DNA of 64,000 nucleotides from positions 79,489,093 through 79,553,092 of the forward strand of contig NC_080042.1 in the NCBI RefSeq assembly GCF_012489685.1, given 5' to 3'. A program made the position numbers and the translations under genes. Positions 15,426-26,153 of this stretch are shown here, one piece after another. Positions within the stretch are counted from its first letter, which is position 1, and every line of letters begins with the position of its first letter. The notes under the pieces were generated by a model that was not told where the DNA came from, did not search any database, and was given only the letters and a program-made list of their open reading frames with translations. This stretch comes from Lotus japonicus. Lineage: Eukaryota; Streptophyta; Magnoliopsida; Fabales; Fabaceae.

Positions 15426-15730
15426 CTCTCTCCGATCCTATTTATAAGCAAGAAAAAAAAAATTCACATAGTTTAAGAAATGTAGTTAAACTAGATAAAA
15501 TGCATTAAATTTGTCTTAAATTAAAATGAACTTCCAAAATTACCCTTTGTTATTAGTGTTGGAAAGTGGAAAAGAGAGAGAATAATTAATGAGACACATT
15601 TTACAAGTTAGAATTAATAAGGGCATTATTGGAAAAAATTAATTAATATAGCTCAAACTTTCATTTGATTCTTATAAAAAGGACCAAGATTTTTCTTCTC
15701 TTTTATGCTTATAAATAGGACCGGAGGGAG
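15426..15730 (+). mobile_element. Stowaway MITE family copy 1, 305 bp
   Basis: Ends are ctctctccgatcctatttat and ataaataggaccggagggag, flanked by TA (15424-15425, 15731-15732). It is nearly the same sequence as the elements at 47874-48179 (same orientation) and 56087-56390 (inverse orientation). There is no ORF. Confidence 0.9.
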
Positions 15731-15732
15731 TA

Positions 15733-16199
15733 CATAAAAATTTCAGGATAATATTTTTAACTTTCATAAAAAATGCATGTTTCATGAATATCGTCCCTGA
15801 TGCACCTAACCACAATATTATATATTAGGCAAATACAACCTTGTGTGGTACATGACAAGAATAAGCCTCTCTAGAAACCAGCTAGTTGACACGAATCTGG
15901 CATTAGTAACTGCTATAACTAAAGGTTGCTGATTCAAAACAAGATTAGTGAGTTTCTTTATACCATAAAACTCTTTAAATAAAGTGAAAAAGAGCTGCCA
16001 TTAATCATAAGTGATTTGGATAGATGCTATATGGTTTAGAAAAGGGCTTGAATCCATTGTAGGTCAATTAATGGCCCTTGAATCCTATTAAAGTGTGTTA
16101 AAATTTGCTTGTTATTTTACTTAACGGTCTTAAACATGTTAACGGTCAAATTGAAAGGGAAATTTTGGATTGACTGGTTTCAAATCAGCACCAATTCAG
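15733..16199. other. Short spacer left of the retrotransposon
   Basis: AT-rich sequence without a gene. It ends at the GATCC target site (16200-16204) of the LTR element. Confidence 0.4.
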
Positions 16200-16204
16200 G
16201 ATCC

Positions 16205-16575
16205 TGATAGGGCCCCAAGTCAGAAGTGGGCTGGAACAATTAGTCCAAGGCCCAAGGTGTGGCGCGTGTATGCAAGGAAGGGCAAGCATGGAAGCACCTA
16301 GAATGAAGGTGAGCTGGCAGTGTGAGAAATAGAGCTAGGGAAGTTAGTTACGGGAATCATGGGGATATTTGTATAAAGGGTAAATTCTGTTAGTAAGAAA
16401 AGGATCTGGAATCATTGCTATTGTAAGAGAGAATGGAGAATTATGCTTTCTTCATAGGAGCTTAGCTCTGGAGTAGTATTTACTACTGTATCTCTTTCCT
16501 GTTATCTTTTAATCAAATTGCATTTCCATCATCTGAATTTACATTTCCATTTTACTGTTCTATTGGTTTGCATCA
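16205..16575 (+). repeat. 5' LTR of the chromovirus
   Basis: 371 bp with TG...CA ends. A TATA-like tataaag at 16372-16378 is the likely promoter core for the genomic RNA. The first ~97 bp are the same bases that encode the polyprotein C-terminus in the 3' LTR. Confidence 0.97.
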
Positions 16576-16578
16576 AAT

Positions 16579-16596
16579 TGGTCCGACCTACCGGAT
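16579..16596 (+). other. Primer binding site complementary to tRNA-Tyr
   Basis: Three bases after the 5' LTR, tggtccgacctaccggat is the complement of the 3' end of plant cytosolic tRNA-Tyr as I recall it (..ccggtaggtcggacca). The match is 18 nt. It is not the initiator-Met site (tggtatcagagc) found in many plant elements. Confidence 0.8.
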
Positions 16597-16633
16597 AATC
16601 ACGAGACTGATACTAGTGCGGGAAGTCTGATTG

Positions 16634-19600
16634 ATGCCACCGCAGAAAACAGCAAAGAAAATGGATGCAAAGGTTGCAGCGCTTGAAGACGAAGTAGCTC
16701 ATCTTCGTACCACCCTTGTCCTGATGCAGGAGAAAGCTGACAACAATCAAGCGCAGTTGCTTGAACTCCTGGCGCAGAATGTGGGCAAACCAACGCCAGA
16801 GAAGGAAGACTCTGGTAGTAACCGCGATAACCCCAACCCTGTCAGATCGGAGAAGGAGAACGGAGGACCTTCTTATGTATCTGGATGGACTAGGCTTGAT
16901 GGAGGACACTTGGATGAATTTAGGAAATCGGCTAAGAAAGTCGAGCTACCTCTGTTTAATGGAGATGACCCTGCAGGATGGATTGCTCGAGCTGAGGTAT
17001 ACTTCCATGTCATGGGCACGAGTCCTGAGGTCAAAGTGAACCTAGCACACTTGTGTATGGAAGGATCAACGATCCACTACTTCAATTCCTTGTTGCATCT
17101 CGATCCTGGTTTGACCTGGGAAAAGCTCACCAACGAATTGTTGGAACGCTATGGGTCAGCAAGCAAGGGAGATGTGTTCGAGCAGCTTTCAGATCTTCAG
17201 CAGAAGGGGACCATTGATGAGTATGTGCTGGAATTTGAACGTTTGCTATCTCAAGCTCCAAATCTTCCCGATGAACAGTACTTTGGGTACTTCATCCATG
17301 GCCTTAGGGAAGACATTCGAGCAAGAGTCCGAAGCATGCGCACCTTAGTATCTCTGCCACGCTCGCGGTTGATTCCCCTTGCTAGAGCGGTGGAGACGGA
17401 GCTCCATGGTCCAGGACACCCCACTTCTGGGTCAAAAGGAGGAGGCTCTCGTTCAGGTTTTGGATCGGGCCCTTTGACCCGAGTGGCCCAACAGTCCAAT
17501 TCCGGGTCAGGCCCACCGGGTCAAAGCTCTAATCAAGGATGGGTCATGGTCAAGAACCGTGAAGACAAGGGAGAGCGGCGAGACGACAAGGGTACCCCTC
17601 GCACACCACCACGAGATCGGGGAGTGAGGCACCTACCATACCAGGAGCTTCTGGATCGTCGCCAGAAGGGATTGTGCTTCAAATGCGGAGGAAAATATCA
17701 TCCTCTGCACCAGTGCCCCGATAGGCAACTCAGGATAATGCTGACTGACGATTTTTACGAAGGAGGAGACGACCCAGAGCCTGAAGCCGACGCGACGGAG
17801 GCAGAGGTAGACGGCGAGTGCAGTATCATGCGATTGGGAGCTGAACCAATCCAGACACAAACCATGAAGTTACAGGGTGCAATCCATGGTGTACCCATGG
17901 TGATTCTGGTCGACAGTGGCGCTACACACAATTTTGTATCGCGAAGGGTGGTGGAAACTATGGGATGGTTAGTACAATCAACCCCAGTGTTGCGAATCCG
18001 TTTGGGGGATGGTTACAGAGCCATAGCCAGAGGTGAGTGTCGACAGTTAGAGGTAGGAATTGATGACTACCAAACTAAGGTGGACGCTCTGTTGTTTGAT
18101 TTAGATGGAATTGACTTGGTGTTGGGCATCGCGTGGCTCGCAACTTTGGGGGAGATGAAGGTACATTGGGGAAAACAAACAATGAAATTCTTGTATGAAG
18201 GGAAATGGATTTGTCTCAGAGGGCTTGACTGTACTGAGAAAGACGGAGAGGCTTTGCAGAGCTTTTTGGGCAACAACAAGTGGGGAATTGAAGAGAGTTA
18301 TCGAGCTACTTCTGTGATTACCCACGTTACTGCTGGCACCGAGAAGAAGGCATCCCACTTAACTTTGGTTCAGGAGCAACAACTAGCCACATTGCTAGCA
18401 GGGTTCGATGATGTTTTTGCTGCACCAATTGGTTTGCCTCCAAAACGTCAGAAAGAGCACCAAATTACTCTGGTAGAAGGCCACGGCCCAGTAAATGTGA
18501 GGCCCTATAGGTACTCACATCACCACAAGGATGAGATAGAAAAACAAGTTAGGGAAATGCTTCAATCAGGTATCATTAGGCACAGCCAAAGTGCTTTCTC
18601 AAGCCCAGTTATCTTGGTGAAGAAGAAAGATGGGTCTTGGAGGATGTGCGTGGATTATCGTGAATTAAACAAAGCCACAGTGCCTGACAAATATCCAATC
18701 CCAGTGATCGAAGAGCTACTCGATGAATTACATGGAGCGAGCTATTTCTCCAAGCTAGACCTCAAATCGGGATACCATCAAGTTTTGGTCAAAAAGGAAG
18801 ATGTCCACAAGACTGCATTCCGCACACACGAAGGCCATTACGAATATTTGGTAATGCCTTTTGGGCTGATGAATGCTCCTTCGACCTTTCAAGCACTAAT
18901 GAATGGAGTATTCCGGAGTTTGCTCCGTCGAGGGGTGTTAGTTTTCTTCGACGACATCCTGGTGTATAGCACAGATTGGTCTTCCCATCTCTCTCTATTG
19001 GCTGCTGTACTTGAGAAACTAAGGGAACAGCAACTGGTGGCCAACCATAAGAAATGCTCGTTTGCCCAGAATTCTGTGGAATATTTGGGGCATGTTGTCT
19101 CATGTGAGGGTGTGGCCATGGATCCAGAGAAGATTCAGAGTATTACTAGCTGGCCAGTACCAAAGAATGTCAAAGGGGTACGGGGTTTCCTGGGAATCAC
19201 CGGGTATTATCGGAAGTTCGTCAAAGATTATGGAAAAATTGCAAGGCCACTCACGGAGCTGACTAAGAAGGATGGATTCAAATGGAATCCGGAGGCCCAG
19301 ACAGCGTTTGAAAGTTTGAAAGAACGTATGACTACTGCCCCTGTGTTGGTTTTGCCAGACTTTAACCAACCTTTTACCATCGAGTGCGATGCATCGGGAA
19401 GGGGAATAGGAGCAATTCTTCTACAGAATCGCAGGCCTATAGCGTACTACAGCAAGGCTCTAAGTGAACGCAACTTGACTAAGTCAGCTTATGAGAAGGA
19501 ATTGATGGCCATAGTTCTAGCTATTCAGCATTGGCGTCCATACCTCTTGGGAAGACACTTCACGGTTTGCACTGATCAGAAGAGTCTTCGACAATTGCTT

Positions 19601-21319
19601 CATCAGAGAATAACCACGGTGGATCAGCAGAATTGGGCAGCAAAGTTATTAGGATATCGCTTTGATATCGTGTATAAGCCGGGAGTCACCAACAAAGGAG
19701 CTGATGCTTTATCTCGTGTATACGAGGATGGTGAGTGTCAAGTTCTGGCCTCTTATCCAAACTGGACCGAAGGGGCAACTTTGATTCAGGAAGTTCATCA
19801 GGATCAGAAGCTTGCTAAAATCATCCAAGACTTGGGAGAAAATCCCACCAGCAGACCAGGATTTTCATATGTCCAAGGAGTGCTATACTACCAGAACCGC
19901 ATGGTGATCTCTGCCACTTCTCAGCTGATACCTAAGTTGCTTATTGAATTCCACGCAACGCCGCAAGGAGGGCATTCCGGGTTCTACCGCACTTACCGAC
20001 GCATGGCAGCCAATTTATATTGGATAGGAATGAAAGGAGTTATCCAGGAGTTTGTACGTGGCTGTGATGTTTGTCAGCGCCAAAAGTATTTGGCTACTTC
20101 CCCTGGAGGCCTTCTCCAACCTCTGCCAATTCCAGATAGAATTTGGGATGATGTATCCATGGATTTCATCACCGGTTTGCCCAAGGTCAAAGGCGTCGAC
20201 ACTATTTTTATCATCGTGGATAGATTGTCCAAGTATGCACACTTTGTCCCTCTCAAACACCCTTACACAGCTCGCATGGTAGCGGAGGTGTTTGCAAAAG
20301 AAGTGGTGAGGCTCCATGGAATTCCCCGTTCGATAGTCAGCGATCGCGACCCAATTTTTGTAAGCAACTTCTGGAAAGAATTATTTAAGCTTCAAGGGAC
20401 TCATTTGGCAATGAGTACCGCTTATCATCCCGAAACGGATGGTCAAACGGAAGTAATAAATCGCTGTCTCGAGACATACTTGCGTTGCTTCATCGCTGAC
20501 CAGCCTCGTACATGGTTAACGTGGCTGCACTGGGCTGAGTATTGGTACAATACTACATTCCATGCTTCCACAGGGGAAACCCCTTTTGCCACGGTATATG
20601 GAAGAGAGCCTCCTACTATTTTACGATTCACATCTGGAGAGACAAAGGTGGAAGCTGTGGCTCAGGAATTGTTTGACCGTGATGAGGCCCTTCGCCAACT
20701 TAAGGAACATTTGGTTCGAGCTCAGGGCAGAATGAAGTCCCAAGCTGACAAGAAAAGGCATGACAAGGAGATTGCTGTTGGGGAATGGGTTTTTGTTAAA
20801 TTGCGTCCCCACCGCCAGCAGTCTGTGGCTCAGCGGATTAATCCCAAATTGGCAGCACGGTACTTTGGCCCGTTTGAAGTTTTGGAACGTGTAGGGGCAG
20901 TGGCTTATAAACTCAACTTGCCTGCAACTTCACGCATTCATCCTGTGTTTCACATCTCTTTACTCAAAAAGGCAGTTGGGAATTATTCTGTGGAACAAGA
21001 GCTACCTCAAGGGATGGATGGGGAGTTTGTGGAAACTGTTGAACCTGCTACGGTGTTGGCTACTCGAGTCATTTTGCAGCATGATGAGGAGGTGAAACAG
21101 TTCCTGGTTCAGTGGCAGGGGAAACCTGCTGAGGAGGCAACTTGGGAAAATGAGCAATTACTTTTGAATCAATTTCCCGCTTTCAACCTTGAGGACAAGG
21201 TTGTGTCTCAAGGGGAGGGCATTGATAGGGCCCCAAGTCAGAAGTGGGCTGGAACAATTAGTCCAAGGCCCAAGGTGTGGCGCGTGTATGCAAGGAAGGG
21301 CAAGCATGGAAGCACCTAG
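16634..21319 (+). CDS. Gag-Pol polyprotein with chromodomain (1561 aa)
   Basis: One uninterrupted frame encodes capsid, enzymes and targeting domain. In order: a coiled-coil-prone N-terminus (about 10-50); a gag capsid domain (about 100-240); a CCHC zinc knuckle C348-C351-H356-C361; aspartic protease with D427 in VDSGATHNF; reverse transcriptase with YRELNKATVPDKYPIP and the FFDD catalytic pair D773-D774; RNase H beginning near D919 (ECDASGRGIGAIL); integrase with zinc-binding H1107, H1114, C1144, C1147 and a DD35E triad D1177, D1237, E1273; and a chromodomain at about 1471-1524 (FLVQWQGKPAEEATWE). All key residues are present, so it may be active. I start at the ATG at 16634; a TTG three bases upstream is not needed. 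The last ~32 residues are encoded inside the 3' LTR, and the polypurine tract is also within the coding frame. Confidence 0.97.
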   Translation: MPPQKTAKKMDAKVAALEDEVAHLRTTLVLMQEKADNNQAQLLELLAQNVGKPTPEKEDSGSNRDNPNPVRSEKENGGPSYVSGWTRLDGGHLDEFRKSAKKVELPLFNGDDPAGWIARAEVYFHVMGTSPEVKVNLAHLCMEGSTIHYFNSLLHLDPGLTWEKLTNELLERYGSASKGDVFEQLSDLQQKGTIDEYVLEFERLLSQAPNLPDEQYFGYFIHGLREDIRARVRSMRTLVSLPRSRLIPLARAVETELHGPGHPTSGSKGGGSRSGFGSGPLTRVAQQSNSGSGPPGQSSNQGWVMVKNREDKGERRDDKGTPRTPPRDRGVRHLPYQELLDRRQKGLCFKCGGKYHPLHQCPDRQLRIMLTDDFYEGGDDPEPEADATEAEVDGECSIMRLGAEPIQTQTMKLQGAIHGVPMVILVDSGATHNFVSRRVVETMGWLVQSTPVLRIRLGDGYRAIARGECRQLEVGIDDYQTKVDALLFDLDGIDLVLGIAWLATLGEMKVHWGKQTMKFLYEGKWICLRGLDCTEKDGEALQSFLGNNKWGIEESYRATSVITHVTAGTEKKASHLTLVQEQQLATLLAGFDDVFAAPIGLPPKRQKEHQITLVEGHGPVNVRPYRYSHHHKDEIEKQVREMLQSGIIRHSQSAFSSPVILVKKKDGSWRMCVDYRELNKATVPDKYPIPVIEELLDELHGASYFSKLDLKSGYHQVLVKKEDVHKTAFRTHEGHYEYLVMPFGLMNAPSTFQALMNGVFRSLLRRGVLVFFDDILVYSTDWSSHLSLLAAVLEKLREQQLVANHKKCSFAQNSVEYLGHVVSCEGVAMDPEKIQSITSWPVPKNVKGVRGFLGITGYYRKFVKDYGKIARPLTELTKKDGFKWNPEAQTAFESLKERMTTAPVLVLPDFNQPFTIECDASGRGIGAILLQNRRPIAYYSKALSERNLTKSAYEKELMAIVLAIQHWRPYLLGRHFTVCTDQKSLRQLLHQRITTVDQQNWAAKLLGYRFDIVYKPGVTNKGADALSRVYEDGECQVLASYPNWTEGATLIQEVHQDQKLAKIIQDLGENPTSRPGFSYVQGVLYYQNRMVISATSQLIPKLLIEFHATPQGGHSGFYRTYRRMAANLYWIGMKGVIQEFVRGCDVCQRQKYLATSPGGLLQPLPIPDRIWDDVSMDFITGLPKVKGVDTIFIIVDRLSKYAHFVPLKHPYTARMVAEVFAKEVVRLHGIPRSIVSDRDPIFVSNFWKELFKLQGTHLAMSTAYHPETDGQTEVINRCLETYLRCFIADQPRTWLTWLHWAEYWYNTTFHASTGETPFATVYGREPPTILRFTSGETKVEAVAQELFDRDEALRQLKEHLVRAQGRMKSQADKKRHDKEIAVGEWVFVKLRPHRQQSVAQRINPKLAARYFGPFEVLERVGAVAYKLNLPATSRIHPVFHISLLKKAVGNYSVEQELPQGMDGEFVETVEPATVLATRVILQHDEEVKQFLVQWQGKPAEEATWENEQLLLNQFPAFNLEDKVVSQGEGIDRAPSQKWAGTISPRPKVWRVYARKGKHGST
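21210..21219 (+). other. Polypurine tract
   Basis: aaggggaggg lies three bases before the 3' LTR and would prime plus-strand DNA synthesis. It is inside the polyprotein coding frame. Confidence 0.85.
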
Positions 21320-21593
21320 AATGAAGGTGAGCTGGCAGTGTGAGAAATAGAGCTAGGGAAGTTAGTTACGGGAATCATGGGGATATTTGTATAAAGGGTA
21401 AATTCTGTTAGTAAGAAAAGGATCTGGAATCATTGCTATTGTAAGAGAGAATGGAGAATTATGCTTTCTTCATAGGAGCTTAGCTCTGGAGTAGTATTTA
21501 CTACTGTATCTCTTTCCTGTTATCTTTTAATCAAATTGCATTTCCATCATCTGAATTTACATTTCCATTTTACTGTTCTATTGGTCTGCATCA
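21223..21593 (+). repeat. 3' LTR of the chromovirus
   Basis: 371 bp, same as the 5' LTR except one base. It contains the polyprotein stop codon (21317-21319) about 97 bp inside. It is followed by the second GATCC. Confidence 0.97.
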
Positions 21594-21598
21594 GATCC

Positions 21599-24096
21599 TA
21601 AGCTTATTTGCTTTAATCTAATACCCAAATTACTACCTGTCATGCACACATTATATCCACTTTATGAAGTTATTAAATTTTAATCAAGGTGCTGTTGTGC
21701 TTTCGCTTTCATTGTTTTCCATGCTCAATGCATTTAGAGAACCTTCTTCAAAGTTCCAACTATTGCATCAGCAAGTAAAGATATGAAAGTGTCACGCTCA
21801 AAACATCACTGCATAATTTACATTGGTTTGGAATGCTCATGTGTCTGTGTGTGTTTATGCACATTATCAGATCAATAAGCCATATAAGTAAAACCAAATT
21901 GGGAGATGACCTTCTACCAGTATCCATAAAATATTGTTGTATAATTGGAATATCTGACAACTTGTGAAAAACAAAGGTCATGTTAGGTTAGTGAATTGTT
22001 CAGTTAGTCCTTCGTATTCTTGCAATAATTAGCAAATATGTCAAGGTCAGTCAAAGGTGTAAACAAAGTTGGACAGGACCCAAAAAAGATGAAAAAGCAT
22101 GAAATTAAAGGGCTGGTATGGTGCCCTTGCTGCCTTTATGTGTCAAAAAAGAACAAAAGAGAAAAAAAGGCTTCCCACTTTCAGAGTTAGCATTGTTCAC
22201 ATTGACAAATCTTTGGACATAAGGGTCCTGCTCTTGGCCCCAATTTTTTGTGAAAAAATCAAGTTATTGTAGTTGAAACAGCCAAAGAGGTTTGTTTATA
22301 TCGATAAGTGTTTGGATCGACTTCTATTTCCCCAGAATCAATTCTAGTATTCAGAAGCTAAAACTTCTTCTCATAATTAATTTTGGCATTATAATCAAGG
22401 CTTGTAGAAGGAGTTCCAAAAATGTTGTTAATATACTTGTCTTTTGCAAGACACCATGATAATGCATAGTAGCTGTATTAGATTAGATGTTTATGCTTGA
22501 AGTACTAACTACCAAACACATGGGAAATTGGGAATCCTAGGGATTCAATAATTCCAAAGTTTTTAGTGTGCCCTGTATGTTGTGAATATACTTCAATTAT
22601 AATTTGATGTATTTTAAATGATTAAAATTTTCATGGTGGGGTCTCAAAGTATCTTACCAACTAATGTAATTACCATAGTTAATTTTCAAGCTTCAAGGTC
22701 CCAATGAGGTAATTAGGTAGCAGCAGGAATGGTTTGAAAACTTTCTGCCTCATTGCAATGAAGCAGAGGACAGTTCCAGTGGTCAATTGCAGTATATGTC
22801 ATTATTTCTGAGGGAGATGCTCAAGTGATCAAGGACACCATGTGTGCCAAATGGACCTTACTTCTCAGTTCCACTTTAATCTAGCATTGAGGTCTAAAAA
22901 CATTTCTTAGTTATGTAATATGTAAAAGAACTTTTCTATGTGAAGCTAAAATCATTTTTTCACCCCAAATCATAGCTTAGTTAGCAGAGCAATGAAGCAA
23001 TTAATGAAAACCCTCAAAGTTAAAATTATGCAATCAGTTCACTCTACTGTCGACTTCAATGGTGAGTCAGACACATCCTTTGCACACAAATATAATAAGA
23101 ATGGACTGCTTTTAAAGGTGGAAAATAAGAAGAAAAATACATGTGATTAGACAGTTTTTTGAAAGAAAACAAAATCAGCAATTTCTCCTCTATTTTTGAG
23201 TTGATCACGAACTGAAGCCAAGGTGCATCGACTTCCCTTCATTATTATTATATTTTTCTTTCATTTTACTCATATTTGGACATTGGCCAACAATTGTTGT
23301 CCCGTGAACTTTGCCACACCAATACAAGAGCATGTTTTGGCTTTGTTTATATCTGCATTGCGCGTCCCTCTAATTTTGTTCTCAATTTATCAACAACATG
23401 CACAATCAAGATCATGTTCTTTTGTCTTCTCATGCATTCTTCTACAATACTCCTATTCAATAATAATTGAAACACCAACAAGTTTTAACACATTTGTCAC
23501 AAGTTATGGAGTTATGCTTCTAGTTCCAGGTTTAATCCATAAACAATGTGTATGAAGATTAATTTGTCAGAAAAGCATCCCAACTTAATGTGATATCAAT
23601 AACTTGAGTGAATTAATCTCATGACGGCATGTAGGTTGTGGAGATACTTTTGTCCAACCAAAAAATAATAAATTGAATCAAAACATACACAAACAAAAAA
23701 ACTAACCAATACCACTATCAGTGAACTCATCAGTGTAACACTCCAATCATCAGGGAAGCCAAGCCATAATAAACACTTGAATTTTTTTTGGTTTGAGACA
23801 GGTGTCCTCCTTTGGAGGCAATCTTGTTCGAGCAAAAAACATCCACAATAAACACTTGAAGTTGAAGCTAATGATGATTTTGAGTAAATAATAATAGTAA
23901 TAATAATCATGATATAGAATATACCTTGTTCTTCCTAAAGTAAAAGCCATAACTTAAGCTTTCCTATAAGAGGTAAAAGTAAAAAATTACATTGCTTAAA
24001 ATTTTGAAAATTAGAAAGAAATTGTTCTTGAGTGGAATAGCAATAAACTGCTAAATTTTCTTAGCAGAATTGATTGATCTTGTTTCTTTTCTTTCC
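21599..24096. other. Intergenic, no gene supported
   Basis: AT-rich spacer between the retrotransposon and the BURP gene. About 22310-22440 resembles the dispersed repeat in intron 1 of the DUF936 gene. Short frames near 23223-23555 and 23596-23910 have low-complexity hydrophobic translations and no recognised domain. The right end should contain the 3' UTR of the BURP gene. Confidence 0.4.
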
Positions 24097-26080
24097 TCAA
24101 TCAGCAGTAGCCCAGCTCATATCATTCTCAAAGATCCAGTGACAAACCTCAATCCGACCCGGACCCGACCCGAGAGAAAGAAAAGCTCCATGGGTGGGGC
24201 TCCAATCAGAGGTATCCACATGACAAACAGCAACACCATGGTTGATCTTGGCCTTGGTATTCGGGTCAAGAAGATCCGCTTGGTAGACCCGAACCTTAGG
24301 AAGAGAGTGACAGTAGTAGAGAAGATAAGGAAACAAGCTCTGGTGGCAAGAAACCGACCGGGTCACCTTCCCACCGTTGACCCCTTGAACCCGACCCACC
24401 ATCACTTTCTTGTTCGACCCGTTTACATTCTCGGTGGTTCTCACCACCACATTGCGGCCGAGAACAGAGGTGGCGAAATCAACCATATCCTCAATGGACC
24501 CCACACACCGCTTGGTCTCACCCCGGCTAGGGACTCTCTCACACTCTTGCAGTGAATCCCTCATCATCTTCTCCATGGAGCCATTATCAGAAGCTTTGAA
24601 CATTTGTTTCAGCTCAGAAATCTTCGAGGTTGAGAATGGTAATTTCGCGAGAATGCTCCGGGGTAAAAACGACCTTTTAGGCATTTTATCTCTAATGTCT
24701 GGCATAGGGATAACAGTTCCTTCTTTCAGTGTTTTCTCTCTAAAGAATTTGCCCGGTTCAACCCATCTTTTTACCAAATTGCCACTCGCCGGAGTTTTCA
24801 GCAGCTTCTGATTTTCCAGTGAAGTGCTCACGTTGGTGTATTGGGAGAATGATACACCGTCTTTCGTGTACTCCTTGAACGTGTTGTTGACGCCGTAGCC
24901 TTTGAAATCCACCTTGGTTTCGCCCTTGGCGCTTTTGGCGTAGCCGGTGAATGTGTCGGTTCCTTCGTTGAACGATTTGCCGTAGTTGGTGAAACCGACA
25001 TCGGCGGCGTTGGCGGATTTGGCGTAGGAGGTGAAGGAGTCGGCGCCGACGTTGGCTTGGTCGCGGTAGTTGGTGAAATGCTCGGTGGCGCCGTTGCCGC
25101 CGGAGGCGTAGTTGGTGAACGTGTTGGTGGGGTTGTTCATGTCGATGCCGTAGCCTTTGAACGTGTCGTTGGCGGCGTTGGCGTTCTCGGCGTAGTTGGA
25201 GAATCCGGACCCGACGACGTTGGAGCTTTTTCCATAGGAGGTGAACTCGTCGGTGGGGCCGTTTCCGTTCTTGCCGTAGCTGGTGAACGATTGGTCTCCG
25301 GCATTGCCGTTTTCTGAGTAGGCGGTGAACGATTGGGTTCTCCCGTTGGCGTCGTCGGAGTAGGAGGAGAATCGGAGGTCAGGGACGTTGACTTGGTCGG
25401 AGTAGCGCTTGAACTCGCCAGCGCCGCCGGTGGCTCCGGCGGCGTAGGTGTGGAAGCTCTGGTCCACCACGTTGCCGTCGGAGCCATAGCTGAGGAAACT
25501 CTCCTTGTGTCCGGCGGAGTTGCGGCTGTAGCGGCGGAAATCGTTCACCGGAATATTCTCCCCGTCGGAGTAGTTCTTGAACGAGTCGACCCCGCCGGGT
25601 CGACCCGTTCCGTAGTTGGTGAAGTTCTTGTCCCGGTACACGGCGAAGCTGGCGTCCTTGTCGTGCTTCTCGAGGCTGGGGCCAACCTCCGGGAAGCAGA
25701 GGAGGTTCGCAGCGGAGCAAAACTCCGGCAGGCGCGTGGAGAGTGCGCCGCCGGCAGCTAGCTTGGCGAACGAGGCGGAATCCACTGCGCTCAGCGGCGA
25801 CGCTTTCGTCAACAGGAACGACGGCTTGGGCAGCCCGTTGCGGATCTCCTTGTCCCAATACCGCACCACATAGGCCTTCGGGGTGAAGGGATTTTTGTCT
25901 CCGGCCACCGCATCGGCGGCGGAACCAACCTGCATTGATGAACATGAACACCCATTTTAGAAACTACAATGGGTGGTGTAAAACAATTCAAAAAATTGAA
26001 ACATTACTTGTCCTTACATTGAGATTTGAGAAGAAGAAGAAGAGGATAAAGAAACAGAAGAAGGTGTGTTGTTTGTTCAT
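24097..26080 (-). CDS. Polygalacturonase-1 beta-like BURP-domain protein (631 aa)
   Basis: Secreted cell-wall protein of the PG1-beta class. The tomato family founder binds catalytic polygalacturonase and affects pectin solubility. Exon 1 (26080-26018) encodes 21 residues, MNKQHTFFCFFILFFFFSNLN, a signal peptide. The intron has GTAAGG and TGCAG ends, and exon 2 is 25929-24097, in frame. After the leader come NPFTPKAYVVRYWDKEI, then a central array of 21 FXXY motifs in ~14-residue units, several with Asn next to the Tyr. The C-terminal BURP domain (about 415-631) contains CH-X10-CH-X27-CH-X25-CH and ends ENDMSWATAD. Exon 2 is GC-rich in its first two thirds, which produces long antisense shadow frames. 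A frame opening at the Met at 25935 would lack the signal peptide, so the two-exon model is preferred. Confidence 0.95.
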
Positions 26081-26146
26081 AGTAGTACTAGTTTTCCTCC
26101 AAAGAGTTGAGAATGTTGGTTGAGTGGTTTGTGTTGTATCCAAATC

Positions 26147-26153
26147 TTTATAT
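26147..26153 (-). promoter_or_regulatory. Likely TATA box of the BURP gene
   Basis: Minus-strand gatataaag lies about 67 bp upstream of the ATG at 26080, which suits a short 5' UTR. A second candidate, tataaata at 26525-26532, is followed by a splice-donor-like aag/gtaaat at 26475. A longer transcript with a 5' UTR intron is therefore also possible. Confidence 0.5.

Larger units (their letters stand above)
16205..21593 (+). mobile_element. Complete Ty3/Gypsy chromovirus (Reina-like), 5389 bp
   Basis: A full LTR retrotransposon: 5' LTR 16205-16575, primer site 16579-16596, one gag-pol ORF 16634-21319, polypurine tract 21210-21219, 3' LTR 21223-21593. The LTRs are 371 bp each, start TG and end CA, and differ at one base near the 3' end (ttggtttgc versus ttggtctgc). 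The 5-bp target duplication GATCC is at 16200-16204 and 21594-21598. Short LTRs, a single ORF, domain order PR-RT-RNaseH-INT and a C-terminal chromodomain match the Reina clade of plant chromoviruses; the clade call is inferred from size and layout. The intact ORF and near-identical LTRs mean it inserted recently and may be autonomous. Confidence 0.97.

Noticed and set aside
17251..20812. Many minus-strand and alternative frames of 60-104 codons
   Set aside because: They are shadows inside the intact retrotransposon polyprotein.
25057..25951. Several long plus- and minus-strand frames of 85-190 codons rich in Val, Gly, Ala or Arg
   Set aside because: They are shadows of the GC-rich FXXY-repeat exon of the BURP protein.
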